A stretch of 37,815 nucleotides of DNA from Fimbriimonadia bacterium (GTDB lineage: Bacteria; Armatimonadota; Fimbriimonadia; Fimbriimonadales; GBS-DC), in NCBI GenBank assembly GCA_026129765.1, contig JAHCHP010000027.1, positions 1 through 37,815 on the forward strand, given 5' to 3'. Shown in pieces: positions 31,601 through 37,815 of the stretch (positions are counted from its first letter, which is position 1; each line of letters starts with the position of its first letter). A program made the position numbers and the translations under genes. The notes under the pieces are model-generated. The model saw only the letters and a program-made list of their open reading frames with translations, did no database searches and was not told the DNA's origin.

Positions 31601-31816
31601 TTCCCGGCATGCCGCGAACGCTTCGGGCAACACATCATCGAGGGATTTGCCTGCCTCCAGTCTCGCGCGAAATTCGTTTGTTTTGGCTTTTAACGCATCC
31701 TCGGACAGCGATTGCATCTCCGGTTCATAGTCATTAATTTTTTTGACCACCGCTCGCATGCGCTTGAGATCTTTTTCTGGATTATCAAGTATTTTTTTAA
31801 GAAGGTCTTTAACCAT
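28676..31816 (-). CDS. secA: Preprotein translocase ATPase SecA
   Basis: 1046 residues, longer than the common 840-930. Drives protein export through SecYEG. Walker A [10 protein letters not shown] (101-110), DEVD box (234-237), LAGMTGTA (392-399), [20 protein letters not shown] (682-701), and a zinc-binding SEC-C tail with Cys1029, Cys1031, Cys1040 and Cys1041. Two NBD2 stretches are unusual: about 95 residues between SSRL (471-474) and [10 protein letters not shown] (565-574), where most SecA proteins have about ten, and about 50-60 residues between ILLGG (605-609) and [11 protein letters not shown] (672-682). AGGAG ten bases upstream supports the start. Last gene of the minus-strand block; gmhB ends 93 bases before it. 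Confidence 0.98.
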   Translation of the reverse strand: [1046 protein letters not shown]

Positions 31817-31909
31817 TTTGGATGTCTCTCCTAAGGGGCTTGAAACGTCTGCTTACAAACCACTATAATCATACCATGAAACGACAAGGAACTGTAAAAG
31901 GTTCCTGAA

Positions 31910-32449
31910 TTAATGGTTTAATATCCAGTCTGTCGCTTGTGAAAGGTCTTGGGCTATATGATCCGGCTCCGTATCGAACAGGGTAATCATCGCTTCCGTG
32001 GTTGCGCCGCTTAGCACCAGCGCGGTCCGGCAGCCTGCCGATTTGCCCGCTGCGATGTCCCGAACCGTGTCGCCCACCATAAAACTCTGGCTGAAGTCGA
32101 CCTGCCATTCGCTGCCTGCTTGAAGCAGCATGCCGGGCTGGGGTTTGCGGCAATCGCACTTGTCTTTGGCGGTATGGGGGCAGTAGTAGAACTGTCTGAC
32201 TTCGCCGCCCGCGTCCTGAATCTGCTGGCGCAGGGCGTCGGTAATCGCGTTCAAATCGTTCCAGCCAATGATATTCTGAGCGATACAGGATTGATTGGAG
32301 ACCACAATCACTTGATAGCCCGCTTGGCAAAGGCGCGCGACCGCCTCGACCGCGCCTGGCAGAATCACTAATTCCTCTACCGATTTCACGAAATCGAGGC
32401 GGTCCGCGTTCAACACACCGTCGCGATCCAAAAAGACGGTGGGTTTCAT
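31910..32449 (-). CDS. gmhB: HAD phosphatase, heptose 1,7-bisphosphate 7-phosphatase type
   Basis: 179 residues. HAD motif I DRDG with nucleophile Asp8 and acid Asp10, motif III in CDCRKP, and motif IV GDTVRD (126-131). The zinc motif specific to GmhB-like enzymes is present: Cys90 and His92 in YYCPH, and Cys98 and Cys100 in KCDC. GmhB dephosphorylates D-glycero-D-manno-heptose 1,7-bisphosphate for LPS core or S-layer glycan precursors; some relatives act on histidinol phosphate. The ATG at 32449 gives a four-base ATGA overlap with the upstream redoxin gene; ATG 32455 is also possible. Substrate is inferred from family only. Confidence 0.88.
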   Translation of the reverse strand: MKPTVFLDRDGVLNADRLDFVKSVEELVILPGAVEAVARLCQAGYQVIVVSNQSCIAQNIIGWNDLNAITDALRQQIQDAGGEVRQFYYCPHTAKDKCDCRKPQPGMLLQAGSEWQVDFSQSFMVGDTVRDIAAGKSAGCRTALVLSGATTEAMITLFDTEPDHIAQDLSQATDWILNH

Positions 32450-32973
32450 TTCCATTTAATCGAGCATCCCACCGGCGGAGTTTGGGCGATATGGGGCAGT
32501 TCCCCATTCAACAGGCTGATAATCGCGTCCCGGAGAAAGGCATGCTGCGCCAGTTCGGGGTGTTCGTGGTTGTCATCTAACCGCCCATGATAGCGCAGTT
32601 CACGCTCGTTGTCAAACAGGAAGAACTCAGGGGTGCGCCCCGCGCCGTAGGCGCGCGCGACCGATTGAGTCTCATCACGCAGGTAAGGGAACGGGTATCC
32701 CATTTCCGCGGCGCGCTGTTTCATCGCCTCGAAGCTGTCTTCCGGGTATTTTTCAGCATCGTTCGCGTTAATGGCAGCGAACGCGACCTGCCCTGCGAAT
32801 TCTTTCGCCAAGGCAATGGTTCGCTCTTCGTAGGCGCGCACATAAGGGCAATGGTTGCACCAAAACACCAAGACAAACGCCTGCGCGTTCGCAAAATCGG
32901 CTAAGGAATGCTCTTTGCCATCCACTCCCGGCAGCGAAAAATCGTATGCATCATGTCCAATGACTATTGACAT
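32446..32973 (-). CDS. Thioredoxin-fold (AhpC/TSA-type) protein
   Basis: 175 residues. A peroxiredoxin/redoxin-like domain with the CxxC active site at Cys39-Cys42 in FWCNHCPYV, preceded by ADFANAQAFVLVF. GRTPEFFLFDNERELRYHG gives the cis-Pro region. No signal peptide, so probably cytosolic; it may reduce disulphides or peroxides. AGGAGG is followed by nine bases to the ATG. Starts six bases after the stop of the upstream DF-type gene and overlaps gmhB, forming a three-gene operon. Confidence 0.9.
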   Translation of the reverse strand: MSIVIGHDAYDFSLPGVDGKEHSLADFANAQAFVLVFWCNHCPYVRAYEERTIALAKEFAGQVAFAAINANDAEKYPEDSFEAMKQRAAEMGYPFPYLRDETQSVARAYGAGRTPEFFLFDNERELRYHGRLDDNHEHPELAQHAFLRDAIISLLNGELPHIAQTPPVGCSIKWK

Positions 32974-32979
32974 GGAAAT

Positions 32980-33312
32980 TCACCTCCTCTCTTCAGATTC
33001 ATGGCGCGCTTTCAGCGCGTTTCGGATCATGGTTATTGAGGGCAGGGGCGAAGGGCGCCCATCCTCACGCAAGTAAAGCCGGCATGTCAGCCGGAACGAC
33101 GTTTCTTCCGAGAAAGCCGGATCGATATCCACGCCGTTGACTCGGATGGTAGGTGAACCTAAGAATCGGTTCTGCCTCGCTTCTTCTTCCGTCTCGATAC
33201 AGTAGACGACCGGCTCCACGCGGATATGCTCCTGCGCGAGCGCGTCATGCAATCGTTCCAACGCCTCTTCGTGAGAAGGGCAGCCGGGAAAATAGAGAAA
33301 ATCAACGCGCAT
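32980..33312 (-). CDS. Small thioredoxin-like protein (single-Cys PGCP motif)
   Basis: 110 residues. MRVDFLYFPGCPSHEEALERL starts with a strand and a PGCP loop where a thioredoxin active site would be, but the second cysteine is replaced, and NRFLGSPTIRVNGVDIDP supplies the cis-Pro part. It resembles DF-family thioredoxin-like or organomercurial-lyase-associated proteins. Likely to handle thiols or metals. First gene of the operon with the redoxin and gmhB. No strong ribosome site (GCGGAGGCGAACCGA lies upstream). Confidence 0.8.
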   Translation of the reverse strand: MRVDFLYFPGCPSHEEALERLHDALAQEHIRVEPVVYCIETEEEARQNRFLGSPTIRVNGVDIDPAFSEETSFRLTCRLYLREDGRPSPLPSITMIRNALKARHESEERR

Positions 33313-33343
33313 TCGGTTCGCCTCCGCCCTTTATTGTACCTGT

Positions 33344-34654
33344 TTAGGGGGCTGCGCCCACCAGTTCTACCGCGCTTTGGCATTTCTCTAATGCCTGGTT
33401 CAAATCAGTGATCAAGTCCTCGGGGTGTTCTACTCCGACCGACAGGCGAATCATATTCTCCGTGATCCCGAACTGCTGTTTATCTTCGGGACACATGCTG
33501 GCGTGGGTCATCGTGTGGGGATGTTCTGCCAGCGACTCGGTGCTGCCCAAGCTGACCGCCAATTTGATCAATTTCAGCGCGTTTAAGAAACGGAACGCTT
33601 CGCGCTCGCCGCCTTTCACCTCAAACGAGATCATCCCGCCAGGCGCGTCACACTGTTTGCGATAGATTTCATATTGTGGGTCAGACTCCGTGAGATGACC
33701 TAAATAATAAACCTTTTCTACCTGCGGGTGATCGCACAGAAAATCGGCGACAAAGCGCGCGTTGCGGTTCTGGCAATCCATTCTGAGCTTCAGGGTTTCC
33801 AGGCTTCTCAGGAGCAGCCAGCCCGTCCAAGGTCCCGCAATCGCGCCCATGTAGACGCGCAGCACTTTGACCGGATGGAGCCACTCGTGGGAACCTAAGC
33901 ATGCGCCCGCAATCACATCGCTGTGACCGCCAATATATTTTGTGGCGGAGTAGATGACCAAGTCTGCGCCGTGCTTAAGGGGATGTTGGTAAAGCGGACC
34001 CAGGAAGGTGTTATCGACCACGACCGGCGCTTTTCGGTCTGTCGAGGAGAGTTCGCGCGCTAATTGTGAACAGAACTCGATATCCACCAGCGCATTCGTA
34101 GGATTGGCGGGCGTTTCTAAATAGAGCATGCCCAGTTTTCCTTGGGGGATACTTTGACGCGCTAACTGGCGAATCGCTTCGTTGGACATTCCTGCGGAGA
34201 ACGCGACCGGCGTGATCCCGAACTGGGTCAATATGTGCTTGAAGAAGTGGTCGCTGCCGCCATAAAGCGGTTCGTTATGTAACAGGTAATCGCCGGGACG
34301 CAGGTAAGCGAGCAGGGTTGTGCTGATGGCTGCCATGCCGCTCTCAAAGGCGGCGCACGATTCGGCATCATCCCAGAGAGCTAAGCGATCCTCCAAGATT
34401 TCCAAATCTGGGTTGTTAAGGCGACTGTAGATTAAGCCCAATTTCTCGTTGGGCGCTTGTTCGCGCAGTCCGCAAGCCAGCTCAAAATAAGCCTTGCCTT
34501 CCTCTGCGCTTTTGAATACAAAGGTCGAGGTCTGAAATATAGGGCATTTGACAGCCCCTTCCGACCATTCAGGTTGATAGCCGTAGCCCATCATTAAGCT
34601 TTCGGGCTGCAGCGGTTTTCCGTCGATATAGCCTTCTGATTTTCGTTGTCTCAT
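33344..34654 (-). CDS. Cys/Met-metabolism PLP-dependent lyase/transferase
   Basis: 436 residues. PLP fold-type I enzyme of the cystathionine gamma-synthase/methionine gamma-lyase family. YSRLNNPDLEILEDRLALWD, AAFESGMAAI, ETPANPTNALVDI, VVVDNTFLGP and the PLP Lys239 in YSATKYIGGHSD are all present, and the end SLGSTESLAEHPHTMTHA is typical. The precise reaction (gamma-lyase, synthase or O-acetylhomoserine sulfhydrylase) cannot be told from motifs. GGAGG eight bases before the ATG at 34654 supports that start; an upstream in-frame ATG at 34690 is not needed. Alone, divergent from the redoxin lipoprotein. Confidence 0.92.
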   Translation of the reverse strand: MRQRKSEGYIDGKPLQPESLMMGYGYQPEWSEGAVKCPIFQTSTFVFKSAEEGKAYFELACGLREQAPNEKLGLIYSRLNNPDLEILEDRLALWDDAESCAAFESGMAAISTTLLAYLRPGDYLLHNEPLYGGSDHFFKHILTQFGITPVAFSAGMSNEAIRQLARQSIPQGKLGMLYLETPANPTNALVDIEFCSQLARELSSTDRKAPVVVDNTFLGPLYQHPLKHGADLVIYSATKYIGGHSDVIAGACLGSHEWLHPVKVLRVYMGAIAGPWTGWLLLRSLETLKLRMDCQNRNARFVADFLCDHPQVEKVYYLGHLTESDPQYEIYRKQCDAPGGMISFEVKGGEREAFRFLNALKLIKLAVSLGSTESLAEHPHTMTHASMCPEDKQQFGITENMIRLSVGVEHPEDLITDLNQALEKCQSAVELVGAAP

Positions 34655-34719
34655 GGGTGATGCCTCCCCGCGAATGATTCTACCTCGCAATGCGCCTTTT
34701 TAGTTGCTCTGCGCCCCTT

Positions 34720-34749
34720 TTGAGGTGAAAGCGTGGTACACTATATTAT
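34720..34749 (+). promoter_or_regulatory. Promoter of the redoxin lipoprotein gene
   Basis: TTGAGG (34720-34725), 18-base spacer and TATTAT (34744-34749). A TAGGGT/ACCCTA hairpin straddles the expected start of transcription. Confidence 0.5.
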
Positions 34750-34791
34750 AGGGTATTTTCACCCTAAATCTGAAGTGAAGGAGGCATATCG

Positions 34792-35325
34792 ATGAATATG
34801 CGTAATGGCTGGCTGTTGTTGACATCTGCCGTGCTTGGATTCTCTTTCTGGGCAGGCTGCTCTCAAGACAGCGGCAAGAAGGGCGAAGGGCTGCCGATTG
34901 GAACTCGCGCGCCTGCATTTGACGTGACCGACACCCAAAGCGGTCAAGCAATTTGCTACGTTTGAAGGAACCCTCGAAGAACGCTGGTGATCAGCTTCGG
35001 CACCATCGGCGATTCGAACTGGACCCGGGTGGTTCAGCGATTAGAAGAGTTTCAGAAGACCTACAAGGATAAGAACGTCCGCATTTTTGGCATTGTGACG
35101 GAACGCGAAGCCGAAAAAGTGAAGCAATGGATGTCCAAGAACAAAATTACCTACCCCGTAGGTATGGAGTTCGAGGAGAAACAGGGCGCTTCGCGGTACG
35201 GAATCAGCAAGTATCCCACCACTTATATCATCAATCCCAGCCGTCAGGTGGTCGACCGCGTCTTGGGGCATGATGACGCGGCTCTGAAGAAAATTCAGGC
35301 AGCCGTGGATCAAGCGATCAAATAA
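34792..35325 (+). pseudogene. Redoxin-like lipoprotein broken by two compensating indels
   Basis: An ATG at 34792, with AAGGAGG seven bases upstream, starts a lipoprotein signal (MNMRNGWLLLTSAVLGFSFW then AGC lipobox at Cys23), followed by PIGTRAPAFDVTDTQSGQA, a TlpA/redoxin beginning. The frame hits TGA at 34963 but resumes in the same frame, with VISFGTIGDSNWTRVVQRLE, and runs to a redoxin end at 35325 (YGISKYPTTYIINPSRQV). In between, 34956-34982 reads LRLKEPSKN in a second frame, which joins both sides naturally. So one base seems missing near 34951-34955 and one extra near 34983. It may be a young pseudogene or sequence error. The CxxC is absent (TIGDSNW instead). Confidence 0.75.
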
Positions 35326-35338
35326 TCCCCAGCCTACA

Positions 35339-35394
35339 AGCGCGTCTTCCATTGGGTGAAAACTTGTTGGGAGACGCGCTGAATCAGGTAAAAT
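35339..35394 (+). promoter_or_regulatory. Inverted repeat and putative promoter before the DUF58 gene
   Basis: A 9-bp inverted repeat (AGCGCGTCT 35339-35347, AGACGCGCT 35372-35380) is followed by GGTAAAAT (35387-35394). TTGGGA (35367-35372) with a 16-base spacer could be the -35 box, so the repeat could be an operator or terminator of the previous gene. Confidence 0.4.
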
Positions 35395-35451
35395 CTCCCA
35401 ATAAGGCAGCGTGTCGCGTTTTTTGTCTGATTAAGCATCAATGGATAGACC

Positions 35452-36330
35452 ATGAGCGAATGGAACGGAGTAGAGACCGCGCTTTTAACGCGGCTGGAGA
35501 AATACCGCTTGCGTCCTCGAAAGAGCCATGCAGGCGCGATTCGCGGTGAACGGCTGTCGCCCAAGAAAGGGCTGTCGATAGAATTCGCCGACTACCGCCA
35601 TTACTCGCCGGGAGATGACCTGCGTCATTTAGACTGGAACGCGCTGGCGCGCTTAGATAAGGCGCATATCCGCACTTATCGCGATGAAGAAGAACTCCCG
35701 GTCTATCTTCTGGTAGATACCTCTGCCTCTATGGGTTTCGGCGACCCGCCCAAATCCCATTTTGCGCGTTCATTGGCTGCATGCGCGGGTTATGTGGGGC
35801 TTTGCGGCTCTGACGCGATATATCCTGTCGCGCTGGGCAGTAAACTTTCGGAAGTCCGAGCCATTCGGGGGCGTTCGGGTTATCGCCGACTGCAGGAATG
35901 GCTGCGCGCTTTGCCGGAGGGCGAATCTCGCCTTTCTGCGGGCATCCAGCGTTTTGCGCAGTCTGGGGGCAGGGCAGGTATGGCGCTGATCCTGTCGGAT
36001 GGGTTAGACCCGCAGCTGCCGGAAGCCTTACGGTCTCTGGGCGGCAGAAAGCATGAAGTGCTGTTCATTCAGATTCTTTCGGAAGTGGATATGGACCCCG
36101 ATTTAGAGGGCGATTTGCGCCTCATCGATGCGGAAGATGAGGGAACTTCCGTCGAGATCACGGCAACTTCTGCGGTTCTGCAAGAATACAAAAAGCGGCT
36201 CCAAGCGCACTGCGACGAGCTTCAAGCCGTTTGCAAGCGCATTGGCGCATGGTATCTGCGTGTGGAGAACCGGGACTCGTTGGAAGAGGTCGTGGTGAAA
36301 CGTCTCCGGCAAAGCGGCGCGCTGGGATAA
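35452..36330 (+). CDS. DUF58-family protein with vWA-like fold
   Basis: 292 residues. DUF58 signature FADYRHYSPGDDLRHLDWNA (46-65), followed by a vWA-type metal site DTSASM (89-94) and ALILSDGLD. DUF58 proteins usually occur with MoxR ATPases and BatA-like proteins, which are absent here. The following methyltransferase gene starts within its stop codon (TAATG, 1-base overlap), so the two form an operon. Ribosome site weak. Role unknown. Confidence 0.9.
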   Translation: MSEWNGVETALLTRLEKYRLRPRKSHAGAIRGERLSPKKGLSIEFADYRHYSPGDDLRHLDWNALARLDKAHIRTYRDEEELPVYLLVDTSASMGFGDPPKSHFARSLAACAGYVGLCGSDAIYPVALGSKLSEVRAIRGRSGYRRLQEWLRALPEGESRLSAGIQRFAQSGGRAGMALILSDGLDPQLPEALRSLGGRKHEVLFIQILSEVDMDPDLEGDLRLIDAEDEGTSVEITATSAVLQEYKKRLQAHCDELQAVCKRIGAWYLRVENRDSLEEVVVKRLRQSGALG

Positions 36331-36932
36331 TGACGAACAACTACACTGAATTTGCCAACCCATGGTTGGATCAACTGATCAACGCCGATGTTCTGGAGAC
36401 TTTGCCGCAAATGCCGCCGGCATGGATCGACGCGGTGATTACCGATCCGCCCTATTTCTTGGATAAGTTGGACAATGAATGGACCCCCGAACGCGCCGCC
36501 CGGCGGGTCTACAAAAAACAGACGGTTCATAATCTGCCGCCCGGCATGAAGTTTGATCCCGCTCAGGGCAGGCGTTTCTATGAATGGTATATCGAGGTAT
36601 CGCGGGAACTGTTTCGCGTTTTGAAACCGGGCGGCTTCTTCTTCTCCTTCTCCAGCCCCCGGCTCTATCACCGCATGGCTTGCGCGGTGGAGGACGCCGG
36701 GTTCCATATTCGCGACTGCTTTATGTGGCTCTACACCCAAAGCCAGCCCAAAGCCATGAGCCTTCATCACTTTGTGGACCGGATGCCGGTGGGCGAGGCG
36801 GAAAAGGCGGCGATCAAATCGCGTCTCGAGCATTGGAAAACGCCCCAACTGAAATCATGTTTTGAACCGATTTTGGTGGCACAAAAGCCACGTGAGAATC
36901 GCGCACCGGCGTTTGCAGATTTGTTAGACTGA
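36330..36932 (+). CDS. DNA methyltransferase fragment, lacks SAM motif I
   Basis: 200 residues. Motif IV DPPY is at 39-42 in VITDPPYFLDKLDNEW, and PGGFFFSFSSPRLYHRMA follows. The end resembles the region EPILVAQKP that normally precedes the target-recognition region in beta-class N6/N4 methyltransferases, but the usual FxGxG SAM motif downstream is missing. It is therefore either truncated or unusual. Start at 36330 overlaps the DUF58 stop by one base; the frame runs back to 36231 inside the DUF58 gene. Confidence 0.78.
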   Translation: MTNNYTEFANPWLDQLINADVLETLPQMPPAWIDAVITDPPYFLDKLDNEWTPERAARRVYKKQTVHNLPPGMKFDPAQGRRFYEWYIEVSRELFRVLKPGGFFFSFSSPRLYHRMACAVEDAGFHIRDCFMWLYTQSQPKAMSLHHFVDRMPVGEAEKAAIKSRLEHWKTPQLKSCFEPILVAQKPRENRAPAFADLLD

Positions 36933-36952
36933 CAGACCGCCATAACCGTCAT

Positions 36953-36972
36953 TCCAGTGCTTACTGGATTTT
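36953..36972 (+). terminator. Weak terminator-like hairpin after methyltransferase
   Basis: TCCAGT-GCTT-ACTGGA with TTTT, only six pairs. The rest of the 208-base gap 36933-37140 has no gene and is AT-rich. Confidence 0.35.
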
Positions 36973-37080
36973 GGCTGCAAAGGGACAGGTGATTTGGAGA
37001 CGTTCTGCCAAAAAACCGATCGTTGGTGCAATTGAAAATGGGAGGTTACGTTCAGGTAAAATTTCCGTTAAAATTGCAAC

Positions 37081-37110
37081 TTGACTTGCTTCAGTTTGAT
37101 AAGGTATAAT
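37081..37110 (+). promoter_or_regulatory. Promoter of restriction-like gene
   Basis: TTGACT (37081-37086), 18-base spacer and TATAAT (37105-37110), preceded by GG. About 30 bases upstream of the ATG. Confidence 0.65.
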
Positions 37111-37140
37111 TCTACATACGAGATGTCCTGGAGATTTTAT

Positions 37141-37815
37141 ATGCGATTTGAAGCTGAGAGAAAAGAGTTGTTAAACCGAATTAATCGTTGGCGATCCTGG
37201 AATCTGTTTAATGAGGAGGCTACGATTTTAGGGGTTGTGTTGCCTATCATAAAACTTATGGGATATGACATTTCAAACCCTGAAGAAGTCTTGCCTCAAT
37301 CCCCTGATCGGAATAGGAATCGTCCTGACCTGAAGTTGTATCAGATGTCCGCCTTAGACAACGGTGAAGTCAAACATGTTATTGAAGTAAAGGCTCTCAG
37401 TAAGAATGAGCTTGCAAATTCGACTTCCCAAATCGGATCATACTTTGTGGGGAATTCCGCTCAGTGGTATGTTTTAACCAATGGTTATGAATGGAAAATT
37501 TATGACTCCAATTCGCCGCACACAAAACCAAGGTATTTTCGCATCAATATTATATTGGATACAGTGGGGGCAATTGATGCATTATATCATATTCTGGGAA
37601 AGGATGTAGACACGCCCGACATCGAGAGTGCGGCTGAGAAAATCGTCAAGGGTAGGTTGGAAACTGCTGCAAGAAAAATATTTTGGTCAGATCATCGTAC
37701 AGTTTGGGAAGGAGCCGCTCAGCTGCATAAGAGTCTGCTTCAAGATGTTGAGAAACTTAAGAAAGAATTTGCAAGTCATGAAGATATGATCGAACAGTGG
37801 AGACAAGACTTTGAG
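37141..37815 (+). CDS. Type I restriction enzyme R-subunit N-terminal-like protein (3' end outside window)
   Basis: 225 residues visible, open to the right edge. NEEATILGVVLPIIKLMGYD, RPDLKLYQ (Asp63), VIEVKAL (Glu82, Lys84) and TSQIGSY (Gln97) form the PD-(D/E)XK pattern of HsdR-N-type nucleases, followed by WYVLTNGYEWKIYD. The remainder is helical and charged. Members include type I R subunits and stand-alone nucleases; no helicase part is visible yet. GGAG lies before the ATG. It is more AT-rich than its neighbours, as is the gap before it, which hints at transfer. Confidence 0.75.
   Translation, partial: MRFEAERKELLNRINRWRSWNLFNEEATILGVVLPIIKLMGYDISNPEEVLPQSPDRNRNRPDLKLYQMSALDNGEVKHVIEVKALSKNELANSTSQIGSYFVGNSAQWYVLTNGYEWKIYDSNSPHTKPRYFRINIILDTVGAIDALYHILGKDVDTPDIESAAEKIVKGRLETAARKIFWSDHRTVWEGAAQLHKSLLQDVEKLKKEFASHEDMIEQWRQDFE

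Noticed and set aside
34963..34965. In-frame TGA as a selenocysteine codon in the redoxin lipoprotein
   Set aside because: It does not align with the redox-active position, no hairpin of SECIS type is evident directly downstream, and a nine-residue stretch in another frame restores the expected protein.

Overview
The window reads as chromosomal DNA of a Gram-negative-type (diderm), non-model bacterium. The best guess is Armatimonadota (Fimbriimonadia-like). The reasons are a DUF6785-type membrane protein, a Tat-exported Gfo/Idh/MocA oxidoreductase, three PEP-CTERM surface proteins ending in near-identical VPEPASM anchors, a large FtsZ/tubulin-like protein, a SecA with large NBD2 insertions, and a GmhB-type heptose phosphatase plus a porin-like barrel, which imply an outer membrane with LPS-like sugar. 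This placement is inference; no rRNA is present to confirm it.

Layout. 1-2.6 kb: membrane transporter-like DUF6785 gene and a CAP-domain protein. 2.6-2.8 kb: tRNA-Leu(CAG) and tRNA-Met(CAT). 2.8-6.2 kb, minus strand: a cupredoxin gene coupled (TAATG) to a CACHE/HAMP/GGDEF/HD-GYP sensor, and a Uma2 nuclease-fold gene. 6.5-9.1 kb: porin-like protein, PaiB-like flavin protein and a membrane-anchored propeller-like protein. 9.1-10.9 kb: a PemK/MazF-type toxin-antitoxin pair and a FlgT-like exported protein. 11.0-12.1 kb: a PEP-CTERM protein with a long leader. 12.2-18.3 kb: Tat oxidoreductase, exported cyclophilin, pyruvate phosphate dikinase and serC. 18.4-22.8 kb: an exported/two-TM protein with an FHA-like cytosolic part followed by a 1019-residue Tubulin_2/FtsZ-like protein. 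22.8-25.2 kb: tandem 107-bp repeats, then two tandemly duplicated PEP-CTERM proteins, each behind a textbook sigma-54 promoter and each with one Cys and a QIAMW motif, which suggests an internal thioester adhesin domain. 25.2-28.1 kb: MalK-type ABC ATPase with a coupled 57-residue membrane protein, and a divergent histidine kinase. 28.2-28.7 kb: an orphan RHS core fragment just behind a consensus promoter. 28.7-34.7 kb, minus strand: secA, gmhB, two thioredoxin-fold genes, and a Cys/Met-metabolism PLP enzyme. 34.8-37.8 kb: a frame-disrupted redoxin lipoprotein, DUF58 protein, truncated DNA methyltransferase, and the start of a type I restriction-like protein at the right edge.

How the genes may work together. 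The most coherent themes are surface display and second-messenger control: three PEP-CTERM proteins, sigma-54 promoters, a soluble-looking histidine kinase core on a multi-TM sensor, and a c-di-GMP phosphodiesterase. A second theme is a possible membrane-remodelling module made of the FtsZ-like protein and its two-TM, FHA-like partner. The exosortase, the sigma-54 activator and most ABC transporter partners are not in the window. The right edge becomes more AT-rich and defence-like, which may mark the beginning of an accessory region.
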